From Fundicoccus culcitae (lineage in GTDB: Bacteria > Bacillota > Bacilli > Lactobacillales > Aerococcaceae): 64,000 nucleotides of DNA. Made by a program: the position numbers and the translations under genes. This document shows positions 28,260-37,077 of the stretch, one piece after another. Location: the NCBI RefSeq assembly GCF_024661895.1, contig NZ_CP102453.1, positions 930,001-994,000 of the forward strand, read 5' to 3'. The stretch's first letter is position 1. Each line of letters begins with the position of its first letter. Under the pieces are notes generated by a model. It worked only from the letters and a program-made list of their open reading frames with translations. It was not told the DNA's origin and did not search any database.

Positions 28260-29297
28260 TTAGAGCATCTTGGAATGGGATACTTTTTTATCACTCCAGC
28301 CCATACTTTTTGCCCAAGTACGATTTTCAGCCACTTCTGCCCTATCTTTACTTTCATAGAGTGTCGCCAAAAAATCAGCATAGCCTGATAAACCACCGAC
28401 ATCATCCATCACTGACAAGCCTTGTTTATAAATACAAACAGATAACCACTTATTTTTAACAGTTTGTTCTGCGGCTGCTATTTCTTCTTCACTAATTAAG
28501 TTCTCTTCAAGTAAATCAGCATAATTGCTATGTTTAGTCATTTTGACTATCCAATTATCACCAAAATCATACTGATAAAATAATTCCTGAGTTAGTGGGA
28601 AAAGATTTTTACCATTAATTGTTTCATCTGAATAGGCTAAGACCTGATCAATAATTAATCTTTCCAAAAGACTTTCCGTTCCACTCTCAAAGTGCATGGA
28701 TTGATGAAACTCCTTCAAAGTCAATTCCATTAAAGGAGCTGTTCTAAGTGTTTTAACTTTAGCGTTTTTATCTTTAGCTTTTCTGGATGAATATTCTTTG
28801 AATGATTCTCTCACTTCAATGATAGGGAATTGGTCAATCATGGCTTTTACATCTTGTTTAGCCACCAAAGGGACTTCCATAATTCCTTCATATTCATAAG
28901 GTCCTTGATATCTTTTCTTTAACCAATTGGTGAAAGATCCTCCATCATAGTCATCATCCCAAAATAGATTATCTTCAGCTTCAGAAGGCGGTTGAAATAC
29001 ATCACTTACTAATTCGACCCATCCCTTAACAGTTCCCGATGTTAAAGCTTGATAAACAGCTTCTGGTAATATAAAACGACGCAAATGGCTATTTTGCCAG
29101 CCAAATAGCTTTTGGATGGCATAATGTAAATGGTGTAAGGGCATATCCGATGGGATGACAATATCTCTAATAATAGAATTTCCCGTTAATGATTCTCCAT
29201 AGCGTTTCAACATCATTTGATGGTGCTTTGATAATTGCTTGTCGATTAGTTCAAGTCGCAAACGGATGGAAGTTACTTCATTATCTGTTTGAGTCAT
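28260..29297 (-). CDS. Plasmid pRiA4b ORF-3-like protein
   Basis: A 345-residue protein starting at ATG 29297 behind AAGGAAAGAAACAGAT. It has the family pattern: SDMPLHHLHYAIQKLFGWQN in the first 80 residues, and FYQYDFGDNWIVKMTKH near residue 235, which is the most conserved part. The family (related to an IS1096 passenger protein) is widespread, and its molecular function is not established. It stands alone between the glucoside regulator and the DUF6157 gene. Length is longer than the minimal family domain, with helical insertions. Confidence 0.8.
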   Translation of the reverse strand: MTQTDNEVTSIRLRLELIDKQLSKHHQMMLKRYGESLTGNSIIRDIVIPSDMPLHHLHYAIQKLFGWQNSHLRRFILPEAVYQALTSGTVKGWVELVSDVFQPPSEAEDNLFWDDDYDGGSFTNWLKKRYQGPYEYEGIMEVPLVAKQDVKAMIDQFPIIEVRESFKEYSSRKAKDKNAKVKTLRTAPLMELTLKEFHQSMHFESGTESLLERLIIDQVLAYSDETINGKNLFPLTQELFYQYDFGDNWIVKMTKHSNYADLLEENLISEEEIAAAEQTVKNKWLSVCIYKQGLSVMDDVGGLSGYADFLATLYESKDRAEVAENRTWAKSMGWSDKKVSHSKML

Positions 29298-29371
29298 ATC
29301 TGTTTCTTTCCTTTCTCTTATATACTTTAATTATAATAAATCTTAAGCGGTTGCAATATCAAATGTGTCAC

Positions 29372-29767
29372 TTAATTACTTTTCTTTCTACGCATGGAAC
29401 GGACATGAGTAAGATTAGTATCATTTTTCAGTTGCTGATATTCTTTTGACTCAACTGGATATAGAGCAATTTTCCCTGCCTCATCACTATGCACACCCCA
29501 GCCATAGCGATTGGTCAAAGCCGAAGCCCTAAAACAAGCTTGTCCCTTTGAAAAGAATTCTTCCCGGCAAATGCCTTTAGGTGCAGCTTTTGTTGCATAA
29601 ATAACATCATCAGATGTGTACTGATAGGGATGGTTTATAATCATATCATATTCTTTACGTGCGACTGTTGTTATTTTTTTCTCAGGTGGAATTTCTGCTA
29701 TTTCAATGGTGCTATCTTCAGCAATTTCAATAAATGTCTTGTAATAGTTCGTAGAGTGGACCTTCAT
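29372..29767 (-). CDS. DUF6157 family protein
   Basis: A 131-residue soluble protein starting MKVHSTNYYKTFIEIAEDST, behind TAGGAGATCATCGC. The family hallmarks are visible as YDMIINHPYQYTSDDVIYAT, FFSKGQACFRASALTNRYGW and GVHSDEAGKIALY. The family is common in Firmicutes and its function is unknown. The gene is complete and monocistronic as far as can be seen. Confidence 0.78.
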   Translation of the reverse strand: MKVHSTNYYKTFIEIAEDSTIEIAEIPPEKKITTVARKEYDMIINHPYQYTSDDVIYATKAAPKGICREEFFSKGQACFRASALTNRYGWGVHSDEAGKIALYPVESKEYQQLKNDTNLTHVRSMRRKKSN

Positions 29768-29885
29768 GCGATGATCTCCTAGCTAAATTTTTTTCATTTC
29801 TTTACTTTAAGCATAGTTCAATAGCATTTTCTTGTAAAGAATATTGTATATAAATACCGCTAAAGCGAGAGTTGTTTTCTCATGC

Positions 29886-30635
29886 TTAAAATCCTCGCTC
29901 TTCCAACCAACTACTTATTATTTTATCGCGCTTAATTAAATCTTGGTTTGTTTCATAAGCAGATAACTCTAATTGATCATTGACCCTTCCATCGACAACA
30001 TAAACAATGCGATCCGCCCGACTAGCTACCTTTGTATCATGAGTTACTAACACGATTGTTGTGCCTTCCTTATTAATGTTCGTCAATATATCAAGAATCT
30101 CTTGTGTTGCTCGACTATTTAAAGCACCCGTAGGTTCATCAGCAAATAATATTTCAGGTTCATTGATTAACGCTCTACAAATTGCTGCCCGCTGCAATTG
30201 CCCTCCTGAGACTTTTTTGATGTCATTGGCAGCCACATTTTCAATGCCTACTTTTGCCATTATGGCATCTGCTCTTTGATTAACTTCTTCGCGACTCACC
30301 TTAGCTGACTTAAAGCCCGGTAAAATAATATTATCGCGAATGGTTAAATTCTTTAACAGGTATGATTGTTGAAAAATAAAGCCCATACGATTTAAACGGA
30401 ATTGACTCATATAGCTTTCATCTGCTTGTGAAATATCTTCACCAGAAACGATGACACTGCCTGAAGTTGTTTGATCCATACCACTTAATAGATGTAATAG
30501 TGTTGATTTTCCTGAACCCGATTGTCCCATAATAACGACAAATTCACCTTTATTGACACTTAAATCAATGTTCTTAAGCACCCTTGTTTCTCCAAATTGT
30601 TTCGTAAGCTGCTTCACTTCTAATACTTTCATCAT
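29886..30635 (-). CDS. ABC transporter ATPase, MacB/LolD-like
   Basis: Start chosen at ATG 30635 (MMKVLEVKQLTKQFG), eight bases after AAGGAAGG; a GTG three codons upstream is possible. The ATPase has Walker [14 protein letters not shown]-loop FIFQQSYLL, signature KKVSGGQLQRAAI and Walker B ILFADEPTGAL. This is the subfamily that works with FtsX-type permeases to export peptides or drugs or to release lipoproteins. It lies 15 bases after the large permease gene, with which it must form the transporter. No two-component system lies beside it. Confidence 0.88.
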   Translation of the reverse strand: MMKVLEVKQLTKQFGETRVLKNIDLSVNKGEFVVIMGQSGSGKSTLLHLLSGMDQTTSGSVIVSGEDISQADESYMSQFRLNRMGFIFQQSYLLKNLTIRDNIILPGFKSAKVSREEVNQRADAIMAKVGIENVAANDIKKVSGGQLQRAAICRALINEPEILFADEPTGALNSRATQEILDILTNINKEGTTIVLVTHDTKVASRADRIVYVVDGRVNDQLELSAYETNQDLIKRDKIISSWLEERGF

Positions 30636-30650
30636 CTGTTTCACCTTCCT

Positions 30651-32987
30651 TTATTCAGCAATAAGCGTCATAATAGCTTGTTTTCTAACAGTTTGAACCG
30701 AAATAAGCGTTACACAAAAGACCACGCTAATAAGTACCACTGGGACCGCAATAAAACCAACATAGTTATTTGCAATTAATTGCACTTCTTTAATTCCTAT
30801 ACCAGCGATATTTAGTCCGAAATTCACTAAATAATTGCCACCAAATTGACTCATCACTATCCCAGCAAGTATTCCGACCAAAGCCACCGTACCAACTTTT
30901 ACTAAATATTGTTTTTGAATGTCTCTAGATGAGAAGCCAATGGCCTTCATAATCGCAGTTTGTGAGTGGTCTTTGACTAAACGCAGTTTTAGAAACAGTG
31001 AAATTAATATGACCACAATCATAATCGCAATAACAACTACGGCTACTATCATTGAATTTAATTGTTGTGACACGCCACCTAAGGTTTGATCAATAAATTC
31101 CGTCATAGGATAAACTTTAATTTCTGGTCCCATCACTTGCGTCCAGTAGTCACTTAAGGTAGTGGGGTCAATCCAATCTTGCACAACGATTGAAAAACTA
31201 TATTTCTCAGAGGGAATACCGTTGAATTCATTGGTTGCTTTGGCGGTAAAACCACCACTGGTGACATCTTGATAAATACCTACAATGATATACTCTTCGA
31301 TTGTATTGTTATATTCTAGCTGCAAACTATCCCCAACGGATTTCCCGATTTTGTCTTCATTAAAATAAGATAAGGCTATCTCGTTCGCTTCGATGGGAGC
31401 TCTGCCTTCCAAATACTGTAGTCCACTTCCGGCATTTTGCCCACTATCAATCGTTAAATTCATCAGCTCATTCGTTACATCAAAGGTTTGAACTCGTACA
31501 CGTCGTTCCTCTTGGTAAAATTCTATTGAATCATCTTGATCAAGTATAGCTTTCACCTGTTGATAAGACGCTTCAACTGAATCACCATTGGCAATCTCAA
31601 TCAACATATCCTTTTGTGAACTGCCCATATAAGACACAAATTCAGGTGACTGCAAAGTATTCAACAAATTAACCGGTACTAAAATTATGACCATGGCAAT
31701 CATGGTCACAGCAAACACAATCGCCCAATCTTTTTTCTTATACCGTATTTCTCTTAGTCCAAGTATCCAATTAATATTCATCGATTGCGTTCGATACAAG
31801 CCATCATGACTATCAGACTGATCTTGATTTTTGCCATTTAAAGCGTCCACGACACTTATGCCTTTCAATGATTTAAGCACACGTTTACTATATAGAATAA
31901 TGAGCAAGTAAACTAAAGCTGCAATCGCTATCGCAATCAGATAGGTTGACACAGCTACCGGCACTTCCCCGAAAGTCGCTGTTATGTGATTCGTTGTAAA
32001 TCCACTAAACCCAAACGCTAAAAGATAGCCTAAGGACACGGCAATAACCGCTATTAAGCGATATTTATTTAAATAAATATCCCTGATGTCGTGAAATGAA
32101 AAACCAATGGCCTTTAGTATGCCTATTTCACGAATTTCTTCCTCTATCGACGCTAGTATGGTGAATCGCATACAAATAAAGGCGACAATCAAAGCTAAAA
32201 TACTAACTAACAAGATAACAAAAACCGTCACCATATCAATAAACGCACTTAAAATGAACATCATCCGATAGGTCACCGCTTGACCATTTTGCGCCAATCC
32301 GGCATTTTCATAAGTCGTTTGAAAAGCGGATGCATCATCACTAGATGTGAAATAAGTTTCAATGATAAATTCGTTTTCGCCCATTTTATCTTCAAGCAGG
32401 TTAAAATCATCATCACTCAGCAGGAAACGAGTAGATGAAGCTAAGGTCGAATTCATTTGGGCATCTACAACAAAGTCTGAAATAACGAAATCATACGTAT
32501 CATATAAAGTTAAAGTATCGCCAATTGTTAGATCATAGCTATCTTTCAAAATAATCGGTACACCAATTTGTCCTTGACTAAGTATGATTTTTTCATGTTG
32601 TCCATTTAGCAATAAATCCTTCTCTGGATTTTGCTTAACAAAACCTAAATCTAACTGACTTTCAGATAAATCAAAGGTTTGATTGGCTTTAGAAATTTGG
32701 ATGTCTTCCCCATAAATATTTATCATTTTTACAATTTGATAGTCTGTCACATTGGGTGAATCCTGCATAAATTCATCAATGGCAATCTCATCGATATCCC
32801 CTTTGTGCATTTGTAAAAAATGTGGAGGTTGAGCAATTTGATAGAGTTGATCAATTGAACGGAGTGTTTGAACAGTCATAATAACGGACAAAATGGCTAA
32901 AGTAGCTGAGAAAACCATTAACAGTAGCAATCCAATATTTATGGTCTTATTTCGTTTCAAATCATTAAAAACCAATTGCCAACTCAT
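30651..32987 (-). CDS. FtsX-family ABC transporter permease (large, two FtsX domains)
   Basis: Start set at ATG 32987 (MSWQLVFNDLKRNKTINIGL) behind GGGAGTGATTACT, giving 778 residues. After the first membrane helix comes an extracellular region (about 50-240), then an FtsX domain with three helices and IREIGILKAIGFSFHDIRDI. A second extracellular domain (about 440-650) precedes the final three helices with AIMKAIGFSSRDIQKQYL. This layout fits exporters of the MacB/FtsX type. First gene of a two-gene operon with the ATPase. Substrate unknown. Confidence 0.87.
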   Translation of the reverse strand: MSWQLVFNDLKRNKTINIGLLLLMVFSATLAILSVIMTVQTLRSIDQLYQIAQPPHFLQMHKGDIDEIAIDEFMQDSPNVTDYQIVKMINIYGEDIQISKANQTFDLSESQLDLGFVKQNPEKDLLLNGQHEKIILSQGQIGVPIILKDSYDLTIGDTLTLYDTYDFVISDFVVDAQMNSTLASSTRFLLSDDDFNLLEDKMGENEFIIETYFTSSDDASAFQTTYENAGLAQNGQAVTYRMMFILSAFIDMVTVFVILLVSILALIVAFICMRFTILASIEEEIREIGILKAIGFSFHDIRDIYLNKYRLIAVIAVSLGYLLAFGFSGFTTNHITATFGEVPVAVSTYLIAIAIAALVYLLIILYSKRVLKSLKGISVVDALNGKNQDQSDSHDGLYRTQSMNINWILGLREIRYKKKDWAIVFAVTMIAMVIILVPVNLLNTLQSPEFVSYMGSSQKDMLIEIANGDSVEASYQQVKAILDQDDSIEFYQEERRVRVQTFDVTNELMNLTIDSGQNAGSGLQYLEGRAPIEANEIALSYFNEDKIGKSVGDSLQLEYNNTIEEYIIVGIYQDVTSGGFTAKATNEFNGIPSEKYSFSIVVQDWIDPTTLSDYWTQVMGPEIKVYPMTEFIDQTLGGVSQQLNSMIVAVVVIAIMIVVILISLFLKLRLVKDHSQTAIMKAIGFSSRDIQKQYLVKVGTVALVGILAGIVMSQFGGNYLVNFGLNIAGIGIKEVQLIANNYVGFIAVPVVLISVVFCVTLISVQTVRKQAIMTLIAE

Positions 32988-33101
32988 AGTAATCACTCCC
33001 ATACATATTTTCACGTTCAATATAACCTGAAAATTAATTTTTCATGAGAGACTTTAGGCTGATATTTTAAGTAAATCGTAAGATTGGAGATTTTAGATGG
33101 T

Positions 33102-33224
33102 AGACGAACAATAGATGATTCAATTGAAGATACATTAGATGAAGCAGCAGAAACAAGTGATAGTTGTTATACGCTTGATGAAGTAGTTACCCGTGTAAAG
33201 GCTCGTATCAATGAAACGGAGTAA
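33102..33224 (+). pseudogene. Remnant of a small plus-strand gene
   Basis: A frame without start codon reads RRTIDDSIEDTLDEAAETSD and then TLDEVVTRVKARINETE before its stop. The acidic helix and short C-terminal domain look like the end of an antitoxin-type or addiction-module protein, but the assignment is weak. The upstream part is gone. Confidence 0.3.
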
Positions 33225-33225
33225 G

Positions 33226-33262
33226 AACACCTCCATGCGTTAATTAAACGAACAGAGGTGTT
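33226..33262 (-). terminator. Hairpin after the serine hydrolase gene
   Basis: AACACCTC (33226-33233) pairs with GAGGTGTT (33255-33262) 12 bases past the hydrolase stop. The T run is poor, so termination strength is uncertain. Confidence 0.4.
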
Positions 33263-33273
33263 GGCAGGGATAT

Positions 33274-34293
33274 TTATTTAAAGGAATTGGCTAGTTGTAG
33301 GACGATGCGGATGCCTTTGGCTTCGTTGACTTCATTGGTACAACCGGTAATGAATACGTCGTATTTGGGGCAATAGTAACAGAGGACGCCGGTTGACCCA
33401 GAATGGCCGATGATTTCGGGGGCTCCAAAGGATTTGAATCGCATGTGGCCGAGTCCGTATTTTAAGGGGTAGAATTGAATGCTGTTATATTGTTTCATAG
33501 TAGGATAATGTTTAGCATCAAATAATTGGCCTGTCCAGAAGGCTTTCAAAAAAACCATCATATCAGTTTTAGTAGAAATAAGGCTACCTGAAGTTGGCCA
33601 GGCACCTAATGAATTCGGGACTTTATAGGTTTGGCCTTTCATCCAAAAGCCTGGAAAATCGTATGGCATGCCGGGGGTGTAAACATAAGTGTCCTGTAGT
33701 TGAAGCGGCTGAAAAATGTACTTTTGATAGTTTTCAGCCACACTAGCGTTTGTAAGGGTAACAATCAATGGTTCTAGAAGGTCAAAATTGATGTCGGAAT
33801 AATAGGCTTTCCCCTTGGTGTCGGGGGCGAAATGTGGTTTCAGTTGTTTGGTAATCGCTAAATTTTCTTCAAAAGTCACGACGGGATCTTGCGAAAAACG
33901 TTGCATAGTCGATTGTTGGTCTTTCGTGCTTTCCGTGAAATAATCGGGTAAACCGCTGGTCTGTGTTAATAAATGTCTCAGCGTTAAATAATTGGAGTAA
34001 TCTGTTCCTTTATAAATGTGAATGCCTGCTAGCATTGATGCTGGTAAATAGTTGTTCAGCCTATCGTCTAAAGCAATTTGACCTTGATCAACAAGTTTCA
34101 ACATAATGGTAGTCGCATATAATTTTGTTACACTGGCGATAGCAAATGGTTGATTATCTACTAAATCACCAGTTTCTCTTTGCCATTTGAAATTTCCTGT
34201 AGCATCTTCAACTAAGAATGCCATCCCAGATGATTTCATTTTTGCTTGATATTTATCATAGACTTTATTTAATTTTTCTTCGGTATTTTTCAT
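33274..34293 (-). CDS. Class C beta-lactamase-like serine hydrolase
   Basis: Start at ATG 34293 (MKNTEEKLNKVYDKYQAKMK) behind TAGGAGGCTTCCA, giving 339 residues; the longer frame to 34455 has no ribosome site. The SxxK motif is in FAIASVTKLYATT near residue 64, and the YxN-type motif is probably YYSDINFDL. A GHSGSTGVL segment near the C terminus takes the KTG-box position. There is no signal peptide, so it is probably cytoplasmic and acts as an esterase or D-aminopeptidase-like enzyme rather than a resistance enzyme. Confidence 0.82.
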   Translation of the reverse strand: MKNTEEKLNKVYDKYQAKMKSSGMAFLVEDATGNFKWQRETGDLVDNQPFAIASVTKLYATTIMLKLVDQGQIALDDRLNNYLPASMLAGIHIYKGTDYSNYLTLRHLLTQTSGLPDYFTESTKDQQSTMQRFSQDPVVTFEENLAITKQLKPHFAPDTKGKAYYSDINFDLLEPLIVTLTNASVAENYQKYIFQPLQLQDTYVYTPGMPYDFPGFWMKGQTYKVPNSLGAWPTSGSLISTKTDMMVFLKAFWTGQLFDAKHYPTMKQYNSIQFYPLKYGLGHMRFKSFGAPEIIGHSGSTGVLCYYCPKYDVFITGCTNEVNEAKGIRIVLQLANSFK

Positions 34294-34693
34294 TGGAAGC
34301 CTCCTATGTTTCTTGTTTGCAGTGATATGAGTTAGCTTGATTGTGTTTGGTCTGCGGCTGTGGATGGCTGTAAAGCAAGCAACATAGACATTTTTTCGAT
34401 TTGAGTTCATAATAGCATGATTTTGTTCAGGGGATGTATTGAAATAGCTTAACACAGTAATAAAACTTGATTTTACATCGTATAATTATGTAAAATTTTC
34501 TGCCCAATTACCAATGGTGGAAATGGTTTTATGGGATATATATCGCTTGAAGGATATAAAGTTAAAGCCGTGTAAACGCCACTCAACTTCATAGCTTTGA
34601 TTGGAACAGAATGACCGATCGAACTTTTATTGATCGAATTCGTTATGAACAGAAAACCTAGCCCCTAATAAAAGTGGTTTATACAAGTAGATA
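34294..34693. other. Non-coding spacer, possible gene debris
   Basis: No supported gene. The stretch 34540-34680 holds short interrupted frames that may be the end of a decayed transposase or other gene, but nothing can be named. It leads into the terminator at 34694. Confidence 0.4.
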
Positions 34694-34730
34694 AAAGCTC
34701 GTGAGTCCATTGGGTTCACGAGCTTTTTTA
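34694..34730 (+). terminator. Strong intrinsic terminator, plus strand
   Basis: AAAGCTCGTGA (34694-34704) pairs with TCACGAGCTTT (34716-34726) around an 11-base loop, followed by more T. No intact plus-strand gene precedes it, so it is left over from a lost gene. Confidence 0.75.
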
Positions 34731-34779
34731 TCGAATTAGGAACTAACTAGGGGGTAAGCGGGAAGTGAGTGGACGTTAA

Positions 34780-35005
34780 GTAAAGCTAATTGGTCATCTA
34801 CTGACTCATTTTCGTGACCGAATAAAGCTAATCTGTCATCTACTCGAGTAGCAAAAGACAGAATAGCCTTAATCTGTCATCTGCTCGGGTAGCAAAAGAC
34901 AGAATAGCCTTAATCTGTCATCTGCTCGGGTAGCAAAAGACAGAATAGCCTTAATCTGTCCAAAACAAGTAAAAAAGGACAGAATAGCTGATTCTGTCCA
35001 AATTC
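34780..35005. repeat. Hairpin array A: 41-bp tandem units with covarying stems
   Basis: Left stem arms start at 34792, 34833, 34874, 34915 and 34956, exactly 41 bp apart, and a worn sixth begins at 34994. Stem pairs change together: GGTCA/TGACC in unit 1, CTGTC/GACAG in units 2-4, CTGTCC/GGACAG in unit 5. Units 2-4 have an inner CTACTCGAGTAG-like palindrome. The 13-base linker is GAATAGCCTTAAT or GAATAAAGCTAAT. No protein-coding pattern is seen. Confidence 0.85.
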
Positions 35006-35042
35006 TGGATAAAAAAGTAAGTGGTAAAGGAGAAAACGTTAT

Positions 35043-35072
35043 AGTCACTCAGATATTTCCATGTGACAATAA
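35043..35072. repeat. Single hairpin unit related to arrays C and at 59.7 kb
   Basis: AGTCACTCAGATATTTCCAT then GTGACAAT resembles one unit of the TTGTCACTCAGA family found at 59691-59850 and, inverted, at 35671-35790. Confidence 0.55.
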
Positions 35073-35250
35073 CTTAAATGAGCATTGAAAGACGACCTAT
35101 CACTTCCTGTTTACGGTGGCGAAGCTTATGTTCTTCCTAGCCAACGGGGCGAACGCCAAATGAGTCGCCGTTTGGGTAACTGGGAAGTGAAAGACCGTCA
35201 AATTGACAAGTCACCTTTTTTTCTCCTAACCGCCACTCAGCTTGTTTAAA

Positions 35251-35440
35251 GGCGGATTGGGTGTCCCATCCGCCTCTCAGGATTTCCTCTGGCGGTTGGG
35301 GGTGCCAATCCGCCTCTCAGACTTCTCTCTGGCGGTTTGGAGGGCCAATCCGCCTCTCAGACTTCTCTCTGGCGGTTTGGAGGGCCAATCCGCCTCTCAA
35401 GTTGTTCTCTGGCGGTTTGGAGGTGCATCCGCTACTCAGG
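35251..35440. repeat. Hairpin array B: five 40-bp units with GGCGG/CCGCC stems
   Basis: Units begin at 35251, 35291, 35331, 35371 and 35411, exactly 40 bp apart. Most fold as GGCGGTTTGG with CCAATCCGCC around a short loop. Unit 1 has GGCGGATTGGG with CCCATCCGCC, a compensated change. Linkers are TCTCAGACTTCTCTCT or close variants. Two overlapping open frames cross the array only because the repeat lacks stop codons. Confidence 0.85.
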
Positions 35441-35670
35441 CTAAGTGGGAAGTGAAGAACCTTCATTTCTCACTTACGAAGAACCGAATGATTTAAACTA
35501 CAGCATTGTAGCAGATAAATATTGCTTATTGTTGGTGGAGCTAGTGTATCACTTCTCCAGCAATTAAATATAGTGGCGATGTTAAAATACCCTCTTGTTA
35601 TAAACCAAAGTAAGCATAAGTTGAAGAACTTATCTTGTTCCATTTGGCGGGTTATCTTTAATTGACGAGT

Positions 35671-35790
35671 TTATTGTCATGTAGAAAAATCTGAGTGACA
35701 ATGGGACGGCTTATTGTCATAAGAAAAAATTTGAGTGACAATGGGAGGCTTTATTGTCATGTAGAGAAATCTGAGTGACAATAGGACGGT
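35671..35790. repeat. Hairpin array C: three 40-bp units with ATTGTCA/TGACAAT stems
   Basis: Units begin with TTATTGTCAT at 35671, 35711 and 35751. Each has arms ATTGTCA and TGACAAT around a 16-base loop with AAATYTGAG. The same unit in inverted orientation forms the array at 59691-59850. Confidence 0.85.
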
Positions 35791-35839
35791 CCGTCACTTC
35801 CCACTTCCCGTTTGGCGGGTGATTCGAGAGCGAACGCCA

Positions 35840-35892
35840 AATAAAGCTAATCGGTCACCAAATACCTAATTTCATGACCGAATAGCCTGATT
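35840..35892. repeat. Hairpin D: isolated unit of array A type
   Basis: CGGTCA (35852-35857) pairs with TGACCG (35875-35880). It is preceded by AAATAAAGCTAAT and followed by AATAGCCTGATT, the array A linkers. This matches unit 1 of array A, about one kilobase away. Confidence 0.7.
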
Positions 35893-35930
35893 TGTAGTTT
35901 ATTTAATGGTCACACATTTCCCGTTTAGTT

Positions 35931-36090
35931 TCACGCTCACATCAACAGCACGAATATGTGTGCGCTCACCATCACGCTCACAACAACTGCTCCAATATGT
36001 GTGCGCCCACCATCACGCTCACATCAACTGCTCCGATATGTGTGCGCCCACCATCACGCTCACAACAACTGCTCCAATATGTGTGCGCCT
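35931..36090. repeat. Hairpin array E: four 41-bp units with CGCTCACA/TGTGTGCG stems
   Basis: Units begin TCACGCTCAC at 35931, 35972, 36013 and 36054. The arms CGCTCACA and TGTGTGCG pair at seven of eight positions. Loop and linker are nearly constant (CTGCTCCAATA, CCCACCA). An open plus frame through the array is a by-product of its 41-bp period. Confidence 0.8.
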
Positions 36091-36204
36091 ACGTAAGTGA
36101 GAAATAACGATTCTTCACTTCCCACTTACACTAGGGATTTTCATTCTTATTTTTCCAAAAAGAGGAACCAACTCCCCACCTTCATTCCTCATTACACCAC
36201 AAAC

Positions 36205-37077
36205 CTACTTAATAGCCCCTTCAACCATTCCCCGCATAATCTGCTTTTGTGCAAATAAGAAGATAATAATCACCGGTGCTATAACCATCAAGGAAGACGT
36301 TAGTATCATATCCCACTGCCTTGTGTAGGAGCCAGCAAAGTTGGCTACTGCAATAGGCAAGGTTTGAATATCGTTTCCTACACCCAAAAGTAACAAAGGA
36401 AGTAAGTAGTCATTCCAAATCCAAATACCATTTAAAATCAAAATCGTAACGGTAATTGGTTTTAACAAAGGCAAAACGACATACACAAAGGTTTGCAACT
36501 TATTAGCCCCATCAATTTCAGCCGCTTCCTCAATTTCCACAGGAACCCCTTTAATAAAACCATGGAACATAAATACGGACATTCCCATCCCAAAGCCGGC
36601 ATAGGCTAGAAACACACCCCAATAGGATCGCAACAAACTAAAACCAAATAAAGGTTGAGTCACGTTTTCTTGCAAGAACCTGAACCAAGAAATCAAAGGA
36701 TACATAACTACTTGGAAAGGAATAACCATTGAAGCCACAAACATTAAAAAGATAGCATTCGATAATTTGGTTTTGCGGCGCACTAAACCCCAAGCGGCTA
36801 AAGACGATACAATGGTAATTATCAGCAACGACACAACGGTAATGATAACTGAAGATATAAAACTCTCCCGATAATTGATCGACGGATTATTCCAAATCGA
36901 CACCACATTATCAATAAAGACGCCCCAATCCTGCGGCAACGATAAAGGATTTAATAATATATCTCTGGATGATTTGGCTGAATTAATCACAATCAAAATA
37001 AATGGACTAATAACGAGGATGAAAAGTAAAATTGCTACAATTTCTAAAATAAGTAAGCCTCTTTTACGTGCTTTCAT
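36205..37077 (-). CDS. Sugar ABC transporter permease, MalG type
   Basis: A 290-residue membrane protein with six helices and the permease EAA loop EEAAEIDGANKLQTFVYVVL followed by PLLKP, which docks to the ATPase. It matches the second (MalG/UgpE-like) permease of carbohydrate importers. It starts at 37077, sharing its first base with the end of the MalF-type gene. No ATPase gene is present in this cluster; a shared MsmK-like ATPase encoded elsewhere would be needed, as in other Firmicutes. Confidence 0.9.
   Translation of the reverse strand: MKARKRGLLILEIVAILLFILVISPFILIVINSAKSSRDILLNPLSLPQDWGVFIDNVVSIWNNPSINYRESFISSVIITVVSLLIITIVSSLAAWGLVRRKTKLSNAIFLMFVASMVIPFQVVMYPLISWFRFLQENVTQPLFGFSLLRSYWGVFLAYAGFGMGMSVFMFHGFIKGVPVEIEEAAEIDGANKLQTFVYVVLPLLKPITVTILILNGIWIWNDYLLPLLLLGVGNDIQTLPIAVANFAGSYTRQWDMILTSSLMVIAPVIIIFLFAQKQIMRGMVEGAIK

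Noticed and set aside
33274-34293. Beta-lactam resistance gene
   Set aside because: It has no signal peptide and only the general SxxK serine hydrolase motifs, so a cytoplasmic esterase or peptidase is more likely.
35242-35496. Open frames crossing array B and array E as protein-coding genes (also 35906-36100)
   Set aside because: They exist only because the repeats lack stop codons in those frames. There is no ribosome site, and the products are repeats with strange composition.
34780-36090. Hairpin arrays as a CRISPR array
   Set aside because: Whole units are near identical, with no variable spacers of 30-40 bp between constant repeats, each unit holds its own inverted repeat, and no cas gene is near.
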